From positions 248,001-312,000 of the forward strand of contig NZ_CP036289.1 of NCBI RefSeq assembly GCF_007748115.1: a stretch of DNA of 64,000 nt, read 5' to 3'. The notes under the pieces are model-generated. The model did not search any database. It was given only the letters and a program-made list of their open reading frames with translations, and was not told the DNA's origin. Numbering within the stretch: the stretch's first letter is position 1; each line of letters starts with the position of its first letter. Shown here piece after piece: positions 18,904-28,071 of the stretch. Source of the DNA: Bremerella volcania. Lineage in GTDB: Bacteria; Planctomycetota; Planctomycetia; Pirellulales; Pirellulaceae. The translations under genes were made by a program, and so were the position numbers.

Positions 18904-21900
18904 ATGATTAAGCATCTGACATGGCTTTTGGTCGGCTTTATCGCGACCGCCGCGGCGAATACCGCTTCGGCGGACGATGCCGGCTTCAAGCCTATTTTTG
19001 ATGGCAAGACGCTCAACGGTTGGAGCGGCATCGATAAGTTTTGGAGCGTCGAAGATGGCGCGATTACCGGAACGACGACGTCCGAGAATCCCACCAAGGG
19101 AAACACGTTTATCATTTGGGATCAGGGCAAGGTCGACGACTTCGAACTGAAGCTGAAGTACCGCATCGTCGGTGGCAACTCCGGCATTCAGTACCGGTCG
19201 ACCGACCTGGGCAACCATGTCGTCAAAGGCTACCAGGCCGACATCGATAGCGGCACGACCTACAGCGGCATCAACTACGAAGAACGCGGTCGCGGTATCC
19301 TCGCTCAACGCGGCGAAAAGGTAATCGTTCATGACGGCAACAAAGATCCCCAGAAGGAACGCTTTGCCGAGTCGGCTGAACTGCAAGACAAGATCAAGCA
19401 GGAAGACTGGAACGATTACCACATCATCGCCAAGGGAAATCACCTGATTCATAAGATCAATGGTGAAGTCTTCAGCGAAGTTATCGATGAAGGCGAAAAG
19501 GATTCCCGCACCAGCGGCATCCTGGCACTGCAGCTGCATGCCGGTCCGCCGATGAAGGTCCAATTCAAGGACATCATGCTCAAGCGTCTTCCTTTGCAGG
19601 AAGGTAAGAAGAAGGTCGTCTTTGTTCCCGGTACGCCAAGCCATGCCTGGGGCGATCACGAACACGTTGCCGGTTGTCGCCTGTTGATGTTGGCCCTAAC
19701 CGAGAACATGCCGCAGTTCGAAGCTTCGATCTACAAAGGGGGTTGGCCTGACGATCCGACCGCGTTCGACAATGCCGATGCGGTGGTTGTCTACTGCGAT
19801 GGCGGCGAACGTCACCTGCTGAAGCCGCACCTGGAAGAGTTCCAGAAGCTGATGGACAAGGGCGTCGGTCTGGCATGCATTCATTACGGAGTGGAAATCC
19901 CCAAGGGAGAGCCTGGCGACAAGTTCGTCGACTGGATTGGTGGTTACTTTGAAACGTGGTGGAGCGTCAATCCGCACTGGACGGCCTCGTTCAAGGCGCT
20001 GCCAGATCACCCCATCGCCAACGGTGTCGAGCCATTCGAGATCAATGACGAGTGGTACTACAACATGCGGTTTCGCAACGAAATGGTAGGAGTCACTCCG
20101 ATTCTGACCGCCACGCCGCCAGAAAGCACGCTGAGTCGACCCGACGGACCGCATAGCGGCAACCAGCACGTTCGCGCGATGAAAGGTCAGCCTCAGCATG
20201 TTGCCTGGGCTGCCGAGCGTGAAGATGGCGGCCGTGGTTTTGGTTTTACCGGTGGGCACTTCCACTGGAATTGGGCTGACCCTAACTTCCGCAAAGTGGC
20301 TCTCAACGCCATCGTGTGGATCAGCCACGAAGAAGTTCCGGAAAACGGCGTCGAGTCAGTTTCTCTCTCTCGAGACGACATGGAAGGCCTGATTCCCGAA
20401 CCGAAGCCGCAGCCGAAAAAACAGGAAGCCAAAAAGCCTGCGGCTAAAAAAGTTTCCCAGAATGTAAAGCCTCTGTATCAAAGTCCCGTCGTCACCACCG
20501 CGACTCCGGGACATCAGGTCGACATTAAGGTCGACCTGAAAGGGGCCAAGAAGCTGTTTCTCGTCGTCAGCGACGGCGGGAACGGCTACAGCTGCGACTG
20601 GGCCGATTGGATTGAGCCCAAGCTGGTTGGTCCCAGTGGTGAAAAGAAGCTGACCGAACTGAACTGGAAGAAGGCAACCACCGACTGGCGTGAGGTCAAC
20701 AAGAATCGTAACGTCGACGGCAGACCGCTGATGGTCAACGGCAAGCCTTACGAAAATGGCATCGGCACGCACGCCAATTCCGTGATTGAATATGATCTGC
20801 CCGAAGGCTATACGACCTTCGTGGCCAAGGGCGCGCTCGACAATGGCGGTACGAATCAAAATGGTGGTGGCCATACGTCCGTTCAGTTTGCCGTTTACAC
20901 TACCGACCCCGGCAACGTTTCCGAGCAAGCCGAGAGTGCCGGACGCGGTCCTGAGAATGCGGTCGCGAATCTTGACGTTTACCCGGGTCTCAAGGCAACG
21001 CTCACTGCTTCCGAGCCAGATCTGAAGAGCCTAACCAATATCGATATCGATCATCGTGGCCGCATCTGGGTATGCGACGTGATGAACTACCGCCGCAACA
21101 ACGGCAGCCGTGAAGAAGGGGATCGGATCCTCATCCTGGAAGATGAAGATGGGGACGGAGTAGCCGAGAAGTCCAAGGTCTATTATCAAGGTCGCGACAT
21201 CGATTCGGCGATGGGTATTTGCGTGCTGGGAAATAAGGTCATCGTTTCCGCTTCACCCAATATCTACGTCTTTACCGATGAAAATGGTGACGACAAGCCT
21301 GAGAAGAAAGAGCTTCTGTTCACCAATACCGGCCAGCCTCAGCACGACCACTCCGCCCACAGCTTTCTCTTTGGCCCAGATGGCAAGCTTTACTGGAACG
21401 TCGGTAACACCGGCAAGCATGTTTACGACGCCAACGGCAAGATAGTTGTCGACCTGGCTGGCAACGAAGTGATTGACGATGGTCAGCCTTATTTCGGTGG
21501 TATGCCATTTCGCTGTAATCTGGATGGAAGCGAGTTCGAAGTCCTCGGACACAACTTTCGCAACAACTACGAAGTCACCGTCGATTCGCTGGGCAATTTG
21601 TGGCAAAGTGATAACGACGACGACGGCAACCGCGGCGTACGCATTAACTACGTGATGCAGTACGGTAACTATGGTTACCGCGACCAGATGACCGGCGCCG
21701 GCTGGCGTGATCCTCGTACCAACATGGAAAGCGAGGTCCCACTGCAGCACTGGCACTTGAACGACCCAGGCGTCGTGCCTAACCTGCTGCAAACGGGTGC
21801 CGGCTCACCTACCGGCATTTGCGTTTACGAAGGGGACTTATTGCCCAAGGTCTTCCACAATCAAGTGATCCACTGCGATGCTGGTCCAAGCATCGTTCGC

Positions 21901-23883
21901 GCTTATCCGGTCAAGAAAGACGGAGCTGGCTTCTCGGCCGAGTCGGTCGATATCTTGCAAGGTGCCCGCGATAACTGGTTCCGCCCAGCGGACGTGTGCG
22001 TAGCTCCTGATGGTTCGTTATTCGTCAGTGACTGGTACGATCCAGGCGTCGGTGGACATGCTCAACGCGACCTCGATCGCGGCCGCCTGTTCCGCGTCGC
22101 CCCGGAAGGGTCCAAGTACATCGTGCCGAAATTTGACTTCACCACCACCGAAGGCTGCATCAAAGCGCTGAACAACCCATGTCTTTCGGTACGCTACATC
22201 GCCTGGACGAACTTGCACAAGCAAGGTGCCAAGGCCGAAGCGGCACTGAAAGCGGCCTATGATTCGGCCAAGGACACCCGGGAAAAGGCTCGCCTCCTAT
22301 GGCTTCTGGGTAAGATCGAAGGGAAGGGGAGTCAGTATGTCGACCTGGCGTTGGCTTCCGATAACCCCGACCTCCGCATTGTCGGTCTACGCCTGGCGCA
22401 TCAGCTGAAGATTCCAGCCACCGAAGTTGTGGCGAAGGTCCTGGAGGATAAGAACCCTCAAGTTCTCCGCAGTGCCGCCATCGAGCTTCGCTTTGACGGC
22501 AGTGACAAGGCTTCTCAGCAATGGGCTCAGCTGGCCAAGCAGTACGACGGGAAAGATCGCTGGTACCTGGAAGCACTCGGCATCGGGGCTGACCTGCATT
22601 GGGACAGCCGCCTGGCGGCTTACCTGTCGGCCATTGATGGCAACATCGATACCGATGTTGAGAAGGACGTCGTCTGGCGGAGCCGCGCTACGCAGACGCC
22701 TAGGCTGTTGGCTTCGATCATCGAAGACAAGAAGAACTCGGCGGACAAGCTGGCTCGTTACTTCCGAGCACTTGACTTCCAGCCGAACGCCGATGGCGTG
22801 AACAGCGCGGTCGCTGCGTTGGCTTTCGCCGGCACGCGACATGATGCTGCCGAGACGATGATTATCTCAGAGTCGGTCAAGCGTCTGAAGAACTACGATG
22901 CCAATAACCCCGAGTCGGCGGCCGCCATGGAAAAGGCACTGGCCAAGCTCGAAGGGACGTCGATGTACGTCGACCTGGTCGACCGTTTCCAGCTCAAGCA
23001 GCATTATGGCCAACTCCGAGAGCTGGCCATTGCTCAACCAGAAAGCGCGATCGGCGTGGCCGCTGCCGATGTGCTGCTGCGTCGTGGGCAGAACGAGTTG
23101 CTTGCCGACATCCTGACCTTAGGCACGCCCGAACAAAAGCTGGCGCTGACTACTGCGATTTCCAATAGCAGCAGTGGCCAGGCGACTGCCTGGTTACGAC
23201 GAACGTTGAACGACTCGAAAGCCGATCTGCAAGTTCGCCGCGCAGCGGTGAAGGGCTTGGCTAATAACGAGAAGTCGGCCAAGCAGTTACTGGAACTTGC
23301 CAAGAGCGGCAAGCTCGACCCCGAGCTGATGCAGGCCGCGGCCGCTCCGCTGAAGATCGCCGTTTGGAACGACGTCCGCAGTCAGGCCGCCGAGATCTTC
23401 CCGCAACCCCCCTCGAAGGATAACAAGCCCCTGCCTCCGATGGATCAGTTGGTGAAGATGAGAGGCTCCGTTGATAACGGCAAGAAGGTCTTCACCACTG
23501 AAGGTACCTGTAACAAGTGCCACATCGTGAACAAGGAAGGTAAAGAAGTCGGACCTGACCTGAGCGAGATTGGCTCGAAGCTGAGTCGCGAGGCGATGTT
23601 CGAGGCGATTCTTTATCCAAGTGCTGGCATTAGTCATAACTACGAAAACTGGGCTGTGCTGACCGATAGTGGTACCGCGATCGCCGGCTTGAAAACGAGC
23701 GAGACGGCCGATTCGATCACGATCACCAATGCCGAAGGTCTTGTCCGCACCATTCCCAAGAATGAAGTGGAAGAGATCCGTAAGCTTCCTATCTCGGTCA
23801 TGCCGAACGATCTGCAGAAACTGATGACCGTTCAGGAACTGGTCGATGTGGTCGACTACATCTCGACCCTTAAGAAGAAATAG
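18904..23883 (+). CDS. DUF1080-ThuA-NPCBM-dehydrogenase-HEAT-cytochrome multidomain protein
   Basis: A giant exported protein of 1659 residues. The ATG at 18904 is chosen because it begins a good signal peptide (MIKHLTWLLVGFIATAAANT); an ATG at 18880 would add eight residues. In order: DUF1080, the 3-keto-disaccharide hydrolase family (~22-225); ThuA-like (~235-480); a Lys/Pro linker; NPCBM (~522-672, with GIGTHA); the planctomycete/Verrucomicrobia dehydrogenase propeller of the TIGR02604 type (~680-1072); HEAT-like helical repeats (~1075-1500); and a terminal haem domain of the TIGR02603 type with CNKCH near 1535. The domains suggest sugar binding, oxidation and cleavage with electrons passed to haem, in the periplasm. 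The NPCBM and dehydrogenase parts are common together; the DUF1080-ThuA start makes this version unusually complete. A terminator follows. Confidence 0.9.
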   Translation: MIKHLTWLLVGFIATAAANTASADDAGFKPIFDGKTLNGWSGIDKFWSVEDGAITGTTTSENPTKGNTFIIWDQGKVDDFELKLKYRIVGGNSGIQYRSTDLGNHVVKGYQADIDSGTTYSGINYEERGRGILAQRGEKVIVHDGNKDPQKERFAESAELQDKIKQEDWNDYHIIAKGNHLIHKINGEVFSEVIDEGEKDSRTSGILALQLHAGPPMKVQFKDIMLKRLPLQEGKKKVVFVPGTPSHAWGDHEHVAGCRLLMLALTENMPQFEASIYKGGWPDDPTAFDNADAVVVYCDGGERHLLKPHLEEFQKLMDKGVGLACIHYGVEIPKGEPGDKFVDWIGGYFETWWSVNPHWTASFKALPDHPIANGVEPFEINDEWYYNMRFRNEMVGVTPILTATPPESTLSRPDGPHSGNQHVRAMKGQPQHVAWAAEREDGGRGFGFTGGHFHWNWADPNFRKVALNAIVWISHEEVPENGVESVSLSRDDMEGLIPEPKPQPKKQEAKKPAAKKVSQNVKPLYQSPVVTTATPGHQVDIKVDLKGAKKLFLVVSDGGNGYSCDWADWIEPKLVGPSGEKKLTELNWKKATTDWREVNKNRNVDGRPLMVNGKPYENGIGTHANSVIEYDLPEGYTTFVAKGALDNGGTNQNGGGHTSVQFAVYTTDPGNVSEQAESAGRGPENAVANLDVYPGLKATLTASEPDLKSLTNIDIDHRGRIWVCDVMNYRRNNGSREEGDRILILEDEDGDGVAEKSKVYYQGRDIDSAMGICVLGNKVIVSASPNIYVFTDENGDDKPEKKELLFTNTGQPQHDHSAHSFLFGPDGKLYWNVGNTGKHVYDANGKIVVDLAGNEVIDDGQPYFGGMPFRCNLDGSEFEVLGHNFRNNYEVTVDSLGNLWQSDNDDDGNRGVRINYVMQYGNYGYRDQMTGAGWRDPRTNMESEVPLQHWHLNDPGVVPNLLQTGAGSPTGICVYEGDLLPKVFHNQVIHCDAGPSIVRAYPVKKDGAGFSAESVDILQGARDNWFRPADVCVAPDGSLFVSDWYDPGVGGHAQRDLDRGRLFRVAPEGSKYIVPKFDFTTTEGCIKALNNPCLSVRYIAWTNLHKQGAKAEAALKAAYDSAKDTREKARLLWLLGKIEGKGSQYVDLALASDNPDLRIVGLRLAHQLKIPATEVVAKVLEDKNPQVLRSAAIELRFDGSDKASQQWAQLAKQYDGKDRWYLEALGIGADLHWDSRLAAYLSAIDGNIDTDVEKDVVWRSRATQTPRLLASIIEDKKNSADKLARYFRALDFQPNADGVNSAVAALAFAGTRHDAAETMIISESVKRLKNYDANNPESAAAMEKALAKLEGTSMYVDLVDRFQLKQHYGQLRELAIAQPESAIGVAAADVLLRRGQNELLADILTLGTPEQKLALTTAISNSSSGQATAWLRRTLNDSKADLQVRRAAVKGLANNEKSAKQLLELAKSGKLDPELMQAAAAPLKIAVWNDVRSQAAEIFPQPPSKDNKPLPPMDQLVKMRGSVDNGKKVFTTEGTCNKCHIVNKEGKEVGPDLSEIGSKLSREAMFEAILYPSAGISHNYENWAVLTDSGTAIAGLKTSETADSITITNAEGLVRTIPKNEVEEIRKLPISVMPNDLQKLMTVQELVDVVDYISTLKKK

Positions 23884-23918
23884 CAGGCCACGCGTTTGGG
23901 TAGACTGCGGGACTTCGT

Positions 23919-23957
23919 AAAGGTCGCGTGAACATCGTCGTTCACGCGACCTTTTTT
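23919..23957 (+). terminator. Rho-independent terminator
   Basis: A 15-bp perfect stem (aaaggtcgcgtgaac at 23919-23933 with gttcacgcgaccttt at 23940-23954), a 6-nt loop and a T-run to 23957. It lies 36 bp after the stop of the multidomain gene. Confidence 0.93.
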
Positions 23958-24109
23958 GTTGGGTTTCTGCCGATTCTGCGGAATTTTCTACATCTTTGAC
24001 CATCGCCCCTGGGGGACTTACGACCTAGAATAGAGGGTTTGCGTAAACTATGCGGGCTACGCTTGCATCCTTAATCGACCTGCGATCGTTCCTTCAACCT
24101 AAGCCAGCC

Positions 24110-27100
24110 ATGATTCGTTTCTGCTTCGCCTTCGTTTTGTTGGTCACTTGCTCTGCGCCGGCATTTGCTCAGGACGCTTTTTTCCCGACGGCCGACCTGC
24201 TTCCTAAAAAGGAGATCGGTGCGACACGCTATTTGAAGCAGCACCGCAAATTTGATGGCCGTGACGTCATCGTCGCCGTGTTTGATACCGGCTGCGATCC
24301 GGCTGCGCCAGGTCTTCAAGTCACGTCCGATGGCAAGCCCAAGGTCATCGACATGATCGACGCCACCGGCAGTGGGGACGTCAACACGACGACCATTCGC
24401 AAAGTGGAAGAAGGTCAGATCGAAGGGCTGACCGGGCGCAAGCTGACCATTCCCGAAAAGTGGAACAACCCCAGTGGGGAGTACCGCGTTGGCATGAAGC
24501 CAGCGTACGAACTCTTTCCCGATCATCTCATTCCGCGTCTGCGAGCCGAAAACCGCAAGCTTTGGGACGAAGCCGTGCGCGCGAAGGTCGAGCAGTTGAC
24601 TCGCGAGTTGGAAGCATTCAAGAAAGCCAATCCCAAGCCTAGGGGTGAGAAACTCAAAGAGAAGAAGGAACTCGAAGTTCGGCTGGAAGAACTGACCAAG
24701 TTGGGTAAGAACTGGAGCGACCCAGGTCCGATCTATGACTGTGTCGTTTTCAACGATGGCAACTCGTGGCAAGCGGCCATCGATACGGACGAAGATGGCG
24801 ACCTCAGCGACGAAAAGCTGATGACCAACTACAAAGTCAAACGTCAATACTCGACCTTCGGTGAGGTCGACCTCGTGACGTTCGCCGTGAACATTTATCA
24901 GGACGGCGATGTGCTGAGCATCGTCTGCGATGCCGGCACCCACGGTACGCATGTCGGCGGGATTATCGCGGCGAACTATCCCGACACGCCCGAACTCAAC
25001 GGCGTGGCTCCTGGGGCACAGATTGTTTCGGTGAAGATTGGCGACTCGCGACTCGGGTCGAATTCGACCGGGATCGGTGAAGATCGCGGTCTGATTGCCG
25101 TGCTGGAGAATAAGTGCGACCTGATCAATATGAGCTACGGTGGGCCTTCGCCGGAGTGGAGCACCGGGCGAACGGCTCGGTTGTTCTCAGAGATCGTCAA
25201 TCGCTACGGTGTGATCTTCGTGGCCAGCGCCGGCAATGATGGCCCTGGGCTAAGCACCGTCGGCAGCCCAGGCGGAACGACCTCGGCTATTCTCGGTGTG
25301 GGTGCCTACGTCTCGCCTGAGCTGATGTCCGCGGCATATTCGGTGCGCGAAGAACTTGGCGAAAAGCCGTTCACCTGGAGTTCACGCGGACCAACGATGG
25401 ATGGTGACCTGGGTGTCGATATCACGGCACCAGGCGGTGCGGTTTCACCTGTCTCGCGCTGGTCACTTTCTCCTGGCAGTCTGATGAACGGGACCTCGAT
25501 GTCCTCGCCCAATGCGTGCGGTGGAGTGGCATTGATCCTGAGCGGACTGAAGCAAGAGAAAATCGCCTACACGCCGGAATCGGTCAAGCTGGCCATCAAG
25601 AACACGGCACGCAAGCTCGAAGGTGGATCCGTCTGGGCCAATGGCCAGGGGCTGATCCAAGTCGATGCGGCCTTCGACTGGCTGGAAGATCATCGTGACG
25701 AAGTGGAACCGGAAGTTCGCTACGACGTTTCCTTGCCGGGCATGCGCACCAAACGAGGTGTCTACTTGCGAGAACCGGAAGAGATTAAACGTGCCCAGGA
25801 AGTCACGGTCGAAGTCGATCCTCAGTTCAACGAAGATGCCAAGTTTGGTCCCCGGGCCGACTATCGCGCCGAGTTCTTCCTGAAGTGCGACGCAGACTGG
25901 GTGAAGATCCCGCAAAACTTTTACGTGAACCATGGCGGTCGCACCTTCAAGATGGAAGTCGATCCACGCAATCTGAAGCCGGGCGCGCACTTCGCTTCGG
26001 TCGAGGGTTACTACGCGGATCGGCCTGACATGGGGCCGCGATTCCGAGTGCCGATTACCGTGTTGGTGCCATCCCCGAAGAAGACTCCCACTGAATTCAA
26101 AACAACCTTACAGCTTCAGCCTGGGCAGATTGATCGGACGTTTATCGAGGTGCCGATGGGGGCCACGTGGGTCAACGTTCGCGTAAAGCCCACGAAAGCG
26201 GACGACACCAAGCTGTTCGTGTTTCATGCCCTGCAGCGGCTGGAAGATCGCTCGTTTCCGACGATCGAAAAGCAAAGCTTCCTGCGGGTCGAGCCCAACG
26301 AGGCTACCGAAATCAGCTTTGCCGTGGCCGAAGGGAAGACTTTGGAAATGACCCTGGCCCAGTATTGGTCGACGCTCGGCCAAAATGAGGTTGAACTCGA
26401 AGCGACGTTCTTCGGCATCCTGCCGAGCCCTGCCGAGTTGACCTGGGACGGAACGAACCCGATTCACCGCATCGACGTGCAATCGAGCCTGGGCCCGATG
26501 CAGATCAAACCGAGCGCCAAGTTTGAAAAGCTGCGCAAGACGCTGCTGCCAGTGAAGAGTGAAGTCGAAGCCCTCGATCCCGAGCGGGACGAATTCCCGC
26601 GGAAGCGATTGAATTACGGCATCACGCTTACCTACGAGTTTACCCTGAGCGAAAAGTCGACCGTCACGCCAGAGCCAATCATCTGGGCTAACGGTTATGA
26701 TCGATACTCTGGTGGCGTGTACGTCATTTACGACGCCAACAAACGCGTCATGACAACCGGGGCCGGTGGCCGCGAAGCATCGCTCGACAGGGGGAAGTAC
26801 ACGTTGACGTTCTACTTCCGCCAAGAGAATCGCGACAAGGTACTGGAACTGGAAGACATGCCCATCTGGCTCGACTACAAGATCAGCGGCCCAGGCATTC
26901 GCACCTTCGATACGCATGAGAAAGCGGCCAACCAGGAAGGGGGCTTCAGTGCTGCCTGGCTTCGTCCTGGGCAACTACTTCCCGTTTTCCTGACGACCAA
27001 TCCGAAAGGCCTCCCCAAACAAGCCTCGCCGGGGGATTTGTTGATCGGGGAGATTCAGTTTGGTGATTCCGATGCCAAGCTGGGTGGCGACGCTCGACGC

Positions 27101-27904
27101 CCTGGCGGCTTTCCTTTGCAGTACGTCGTCGGCCCGCAGCCGACACCTAAAACGGAAACGCCTGATCCGCCGAAAGAGGATGAGCCAACGCTGGCCGACA
27201 AGCTCTTCGAAACCAAGCTTGCTTACCTGAAGACGCTCAAAGATAAGAAGCAGAAGAACGAATTCGATAATCTGTTCAAGGAGTTGAACAAGGAAAAGAA
27301 GAAGCACGTTCCGCTGCTGCAAGCCAAGTTGATCTTGCTGGACGAGAACGATCGCAAGGATCACCTCCCCGAAGTGGTTCAGGCCGCCGACGAGGTTCTT
27401 AAAGCAATTAACGTCGGTAAGGTGCGAAGCTATTTTGCCGAACGCCGCGATCCGGAAACGGACAAAGAAAAGAAGCAGATGAAGGAAATGACCGAGCTGA
27501 AGGAAGCGATCATCGATACGCTTTTCCGCAAAGCCCGAGCCATCGCCTATATGGATCTGCCAGAGGATGACCCAGAGCACCCAGAAAATAAAGACATCCG
27601 CAAAGAGCCGAAGGACGAGAAAGAACGAGCCGAGCTATTTGAGAAAGCGTTTGACGATCTGGCAAGCTGGGTCGATACCACCGATAAGAAATACGCTCTA
27701 GTTCATCTCCGGCGTCTTCGCCGCCACGATCGCCAAGCCGAAGCCCTGCAACTGCTTAACAAGATGATCGCCGATGATCCGACGAACTTGCTTCTGTATA
27801 AGAAACGCTCGGATATCTACGGCGAATTAGGCTGGGATTTTGCCGAAAAGTACGAGGAAAAGTGGCGAAATCTCCGCAAGCGAGACGCCTATCTCCCGAA
27901 CTGA
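24110..27904 (+). CDS. secreted tripeptidyl-peptidase II-like subtilase (S8)
   Basis: A serine peptidase of the subtilisin clan that closely resembles eukaryotic tripeptidyl-peptidase II, which removes tripeptides from peptide N-termini. Starting at the ATG at 24110, the catalytic residues are Asp59 (VFDTGCDPAAPG), His278 (GTHGTHVGG), oxyanion Asn376 (SAGNDGPG) and Ser463 (NGTSMSSPNACGG). The long insert between Asp and His, including TGSGDVN and YDCVVFNDG, is typical of TPPII rather than ordinary subtilisins. The full length (1264 residues) is close to that of the animal enzyme (~1250). Unlike the cytosolic eukaryotic form, it starts with a signal peptide (MIRFCFAFVLLVTCSAPAFAQ). The C-terminal third is helical and Lys/Glu-rich. 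The alternative ATG at 24050 would hide the signal peptide behind 20 residues. Confidence 0.9.
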   Translation: MIRFCFAFVLLVTCSAPAFAQDAFFPTADLLPKKEIGATRYLKQHRKFDGRDVIVAVFDTGCDPAAPGLQVTSDGKPKVIDMIDATGSGDVNTTTIRKVEEGQIEGLTGRKLTIPEKWNNPSGEYRVGMKPAYELFPDHLIPRLRAENRKLWDEAVRAKVEQLTRELEAFKKANPKPRGEKLKEKKELEVRLEELTKLGKNWSDPGPIYDCVVFNDGNSWQAAIDTDEDGDLSDEKLMTNYKVKRQYSTFGEVDLVTFAVNIYQDGDVLSIVCDAGTHGTHVGGIIAANYPDTPELNGVAPGAQIVSVKIGDSRLGSNSTGIGEDRGLIAVLENKCDLINMSYGGPSPEWSTGRTARLFSEIVNRYGVIFVASAGNDGPGLSTVGSPGGTTSAILGVGAYVSPELMSAAYSVREELGEKPFTWSSRGPTMDGDLGVDITAPGGAVSPVSRWSLSPGSLMNGTSMSSPNACGGVALILSGLKQEKIAYTPESVKLAIKNTARKLEGGSVWANGQGLIQVDAAFDWLEDHRDEVEPEVRYDVSLPGMRTKRGVYLREPEEIKRAQEVTVEVDPQFNEDAKFGPRADYRAEFFLKCDADWVKIPQNFYVNHGGRTFKMEVDPRNLKPGAHFASVEGYYADRPDMGPRFRVPITVLVPSPKKTPTEFKTTLQLQPGQIDRTFIEVPMGATWVNVRVKPTKADDTKLFVFHALQRLEDRSFPTIEKQSFLRVEPNEATEISFAVAEGKTLEMTLAQYWSTLGQNEVELEATFFGILPSPAELTWDGTNPIHRIDVQSSLGPMQIKPSAKFEKLRKTLLPVKSEVEALDPERDEFPRKRLNYGITLTYEFTLSEKSTVTPEPIIWANGYDRYSGGVYVIYDANKRVMTTGAGGREASLDRGKYTLTFYFRQENRDKVLELEDMPIWLDYKISGPGIRTFDTHEKAANQEGGFSAAWLRPGQLLPVFLTTNPKGLPKQASPGDLLIGEIQFGDSDAKLGGDARRPGGFPLQYVVGPQPTPKTETPDPPKEDEPTLADKLFETKLAYLKTLKDKKQKNEFDNLFKELNKEKKKHVPLLQAKLILLDENDRKDHLPEVVQAADEVLKAINVGKVRSYFAERRDPETDKEKKQMKEMTELKEAIIDTLFRKARAIAYMDLPEDDPEHPENKDIRKEPKDEKERAELFEKAFDDLASWVDTTDKKYALVHLRRLRRHDRQAEALQLLNKMIADDPTNLLLYKKRSDIYGELGWDFAEKYEEKWRNLRKRDAYLPN

Positions 27905-27941
27905 GAGTTGAGATCAATTATGGAATTGAGGAGGAGAAATG

Positions 27942-27962
27942 ATCGCTAAGTGAGCGATTTTT
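27942..27962 (+). terminator. weak stem-loop with T-run after the protease gene
   Basis: A 6-bp stem atcgct/agcgat around a 5-nt loop is followed by TTTTT, 37 bp after the protease stop. The stem is short, so termination is uncertain. It overlaps a tiny frame (ATG ATC GCT AAG TGA at 27939-27953) preceded by AGGAGG. Confidence 0.4.
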
Positions 27963-28071
27963 CCCCGCTGCAGGGTGATCGAATCTTGCTGTTTTGCCCG
28001 AATTGAGAAATAATGCATTCGGGTTGAGACGAGTTTCCCTGCCTGCCTACCATAGCCCCTTCTGGTGATCT

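Noticed and set aside
23993-24040. TTGACC ... TAGAAT upstream of the protease as a promoter
   Set aside because: The spacing between the two hexamers is 24 nt, too long for sigma70, so it is not listed.
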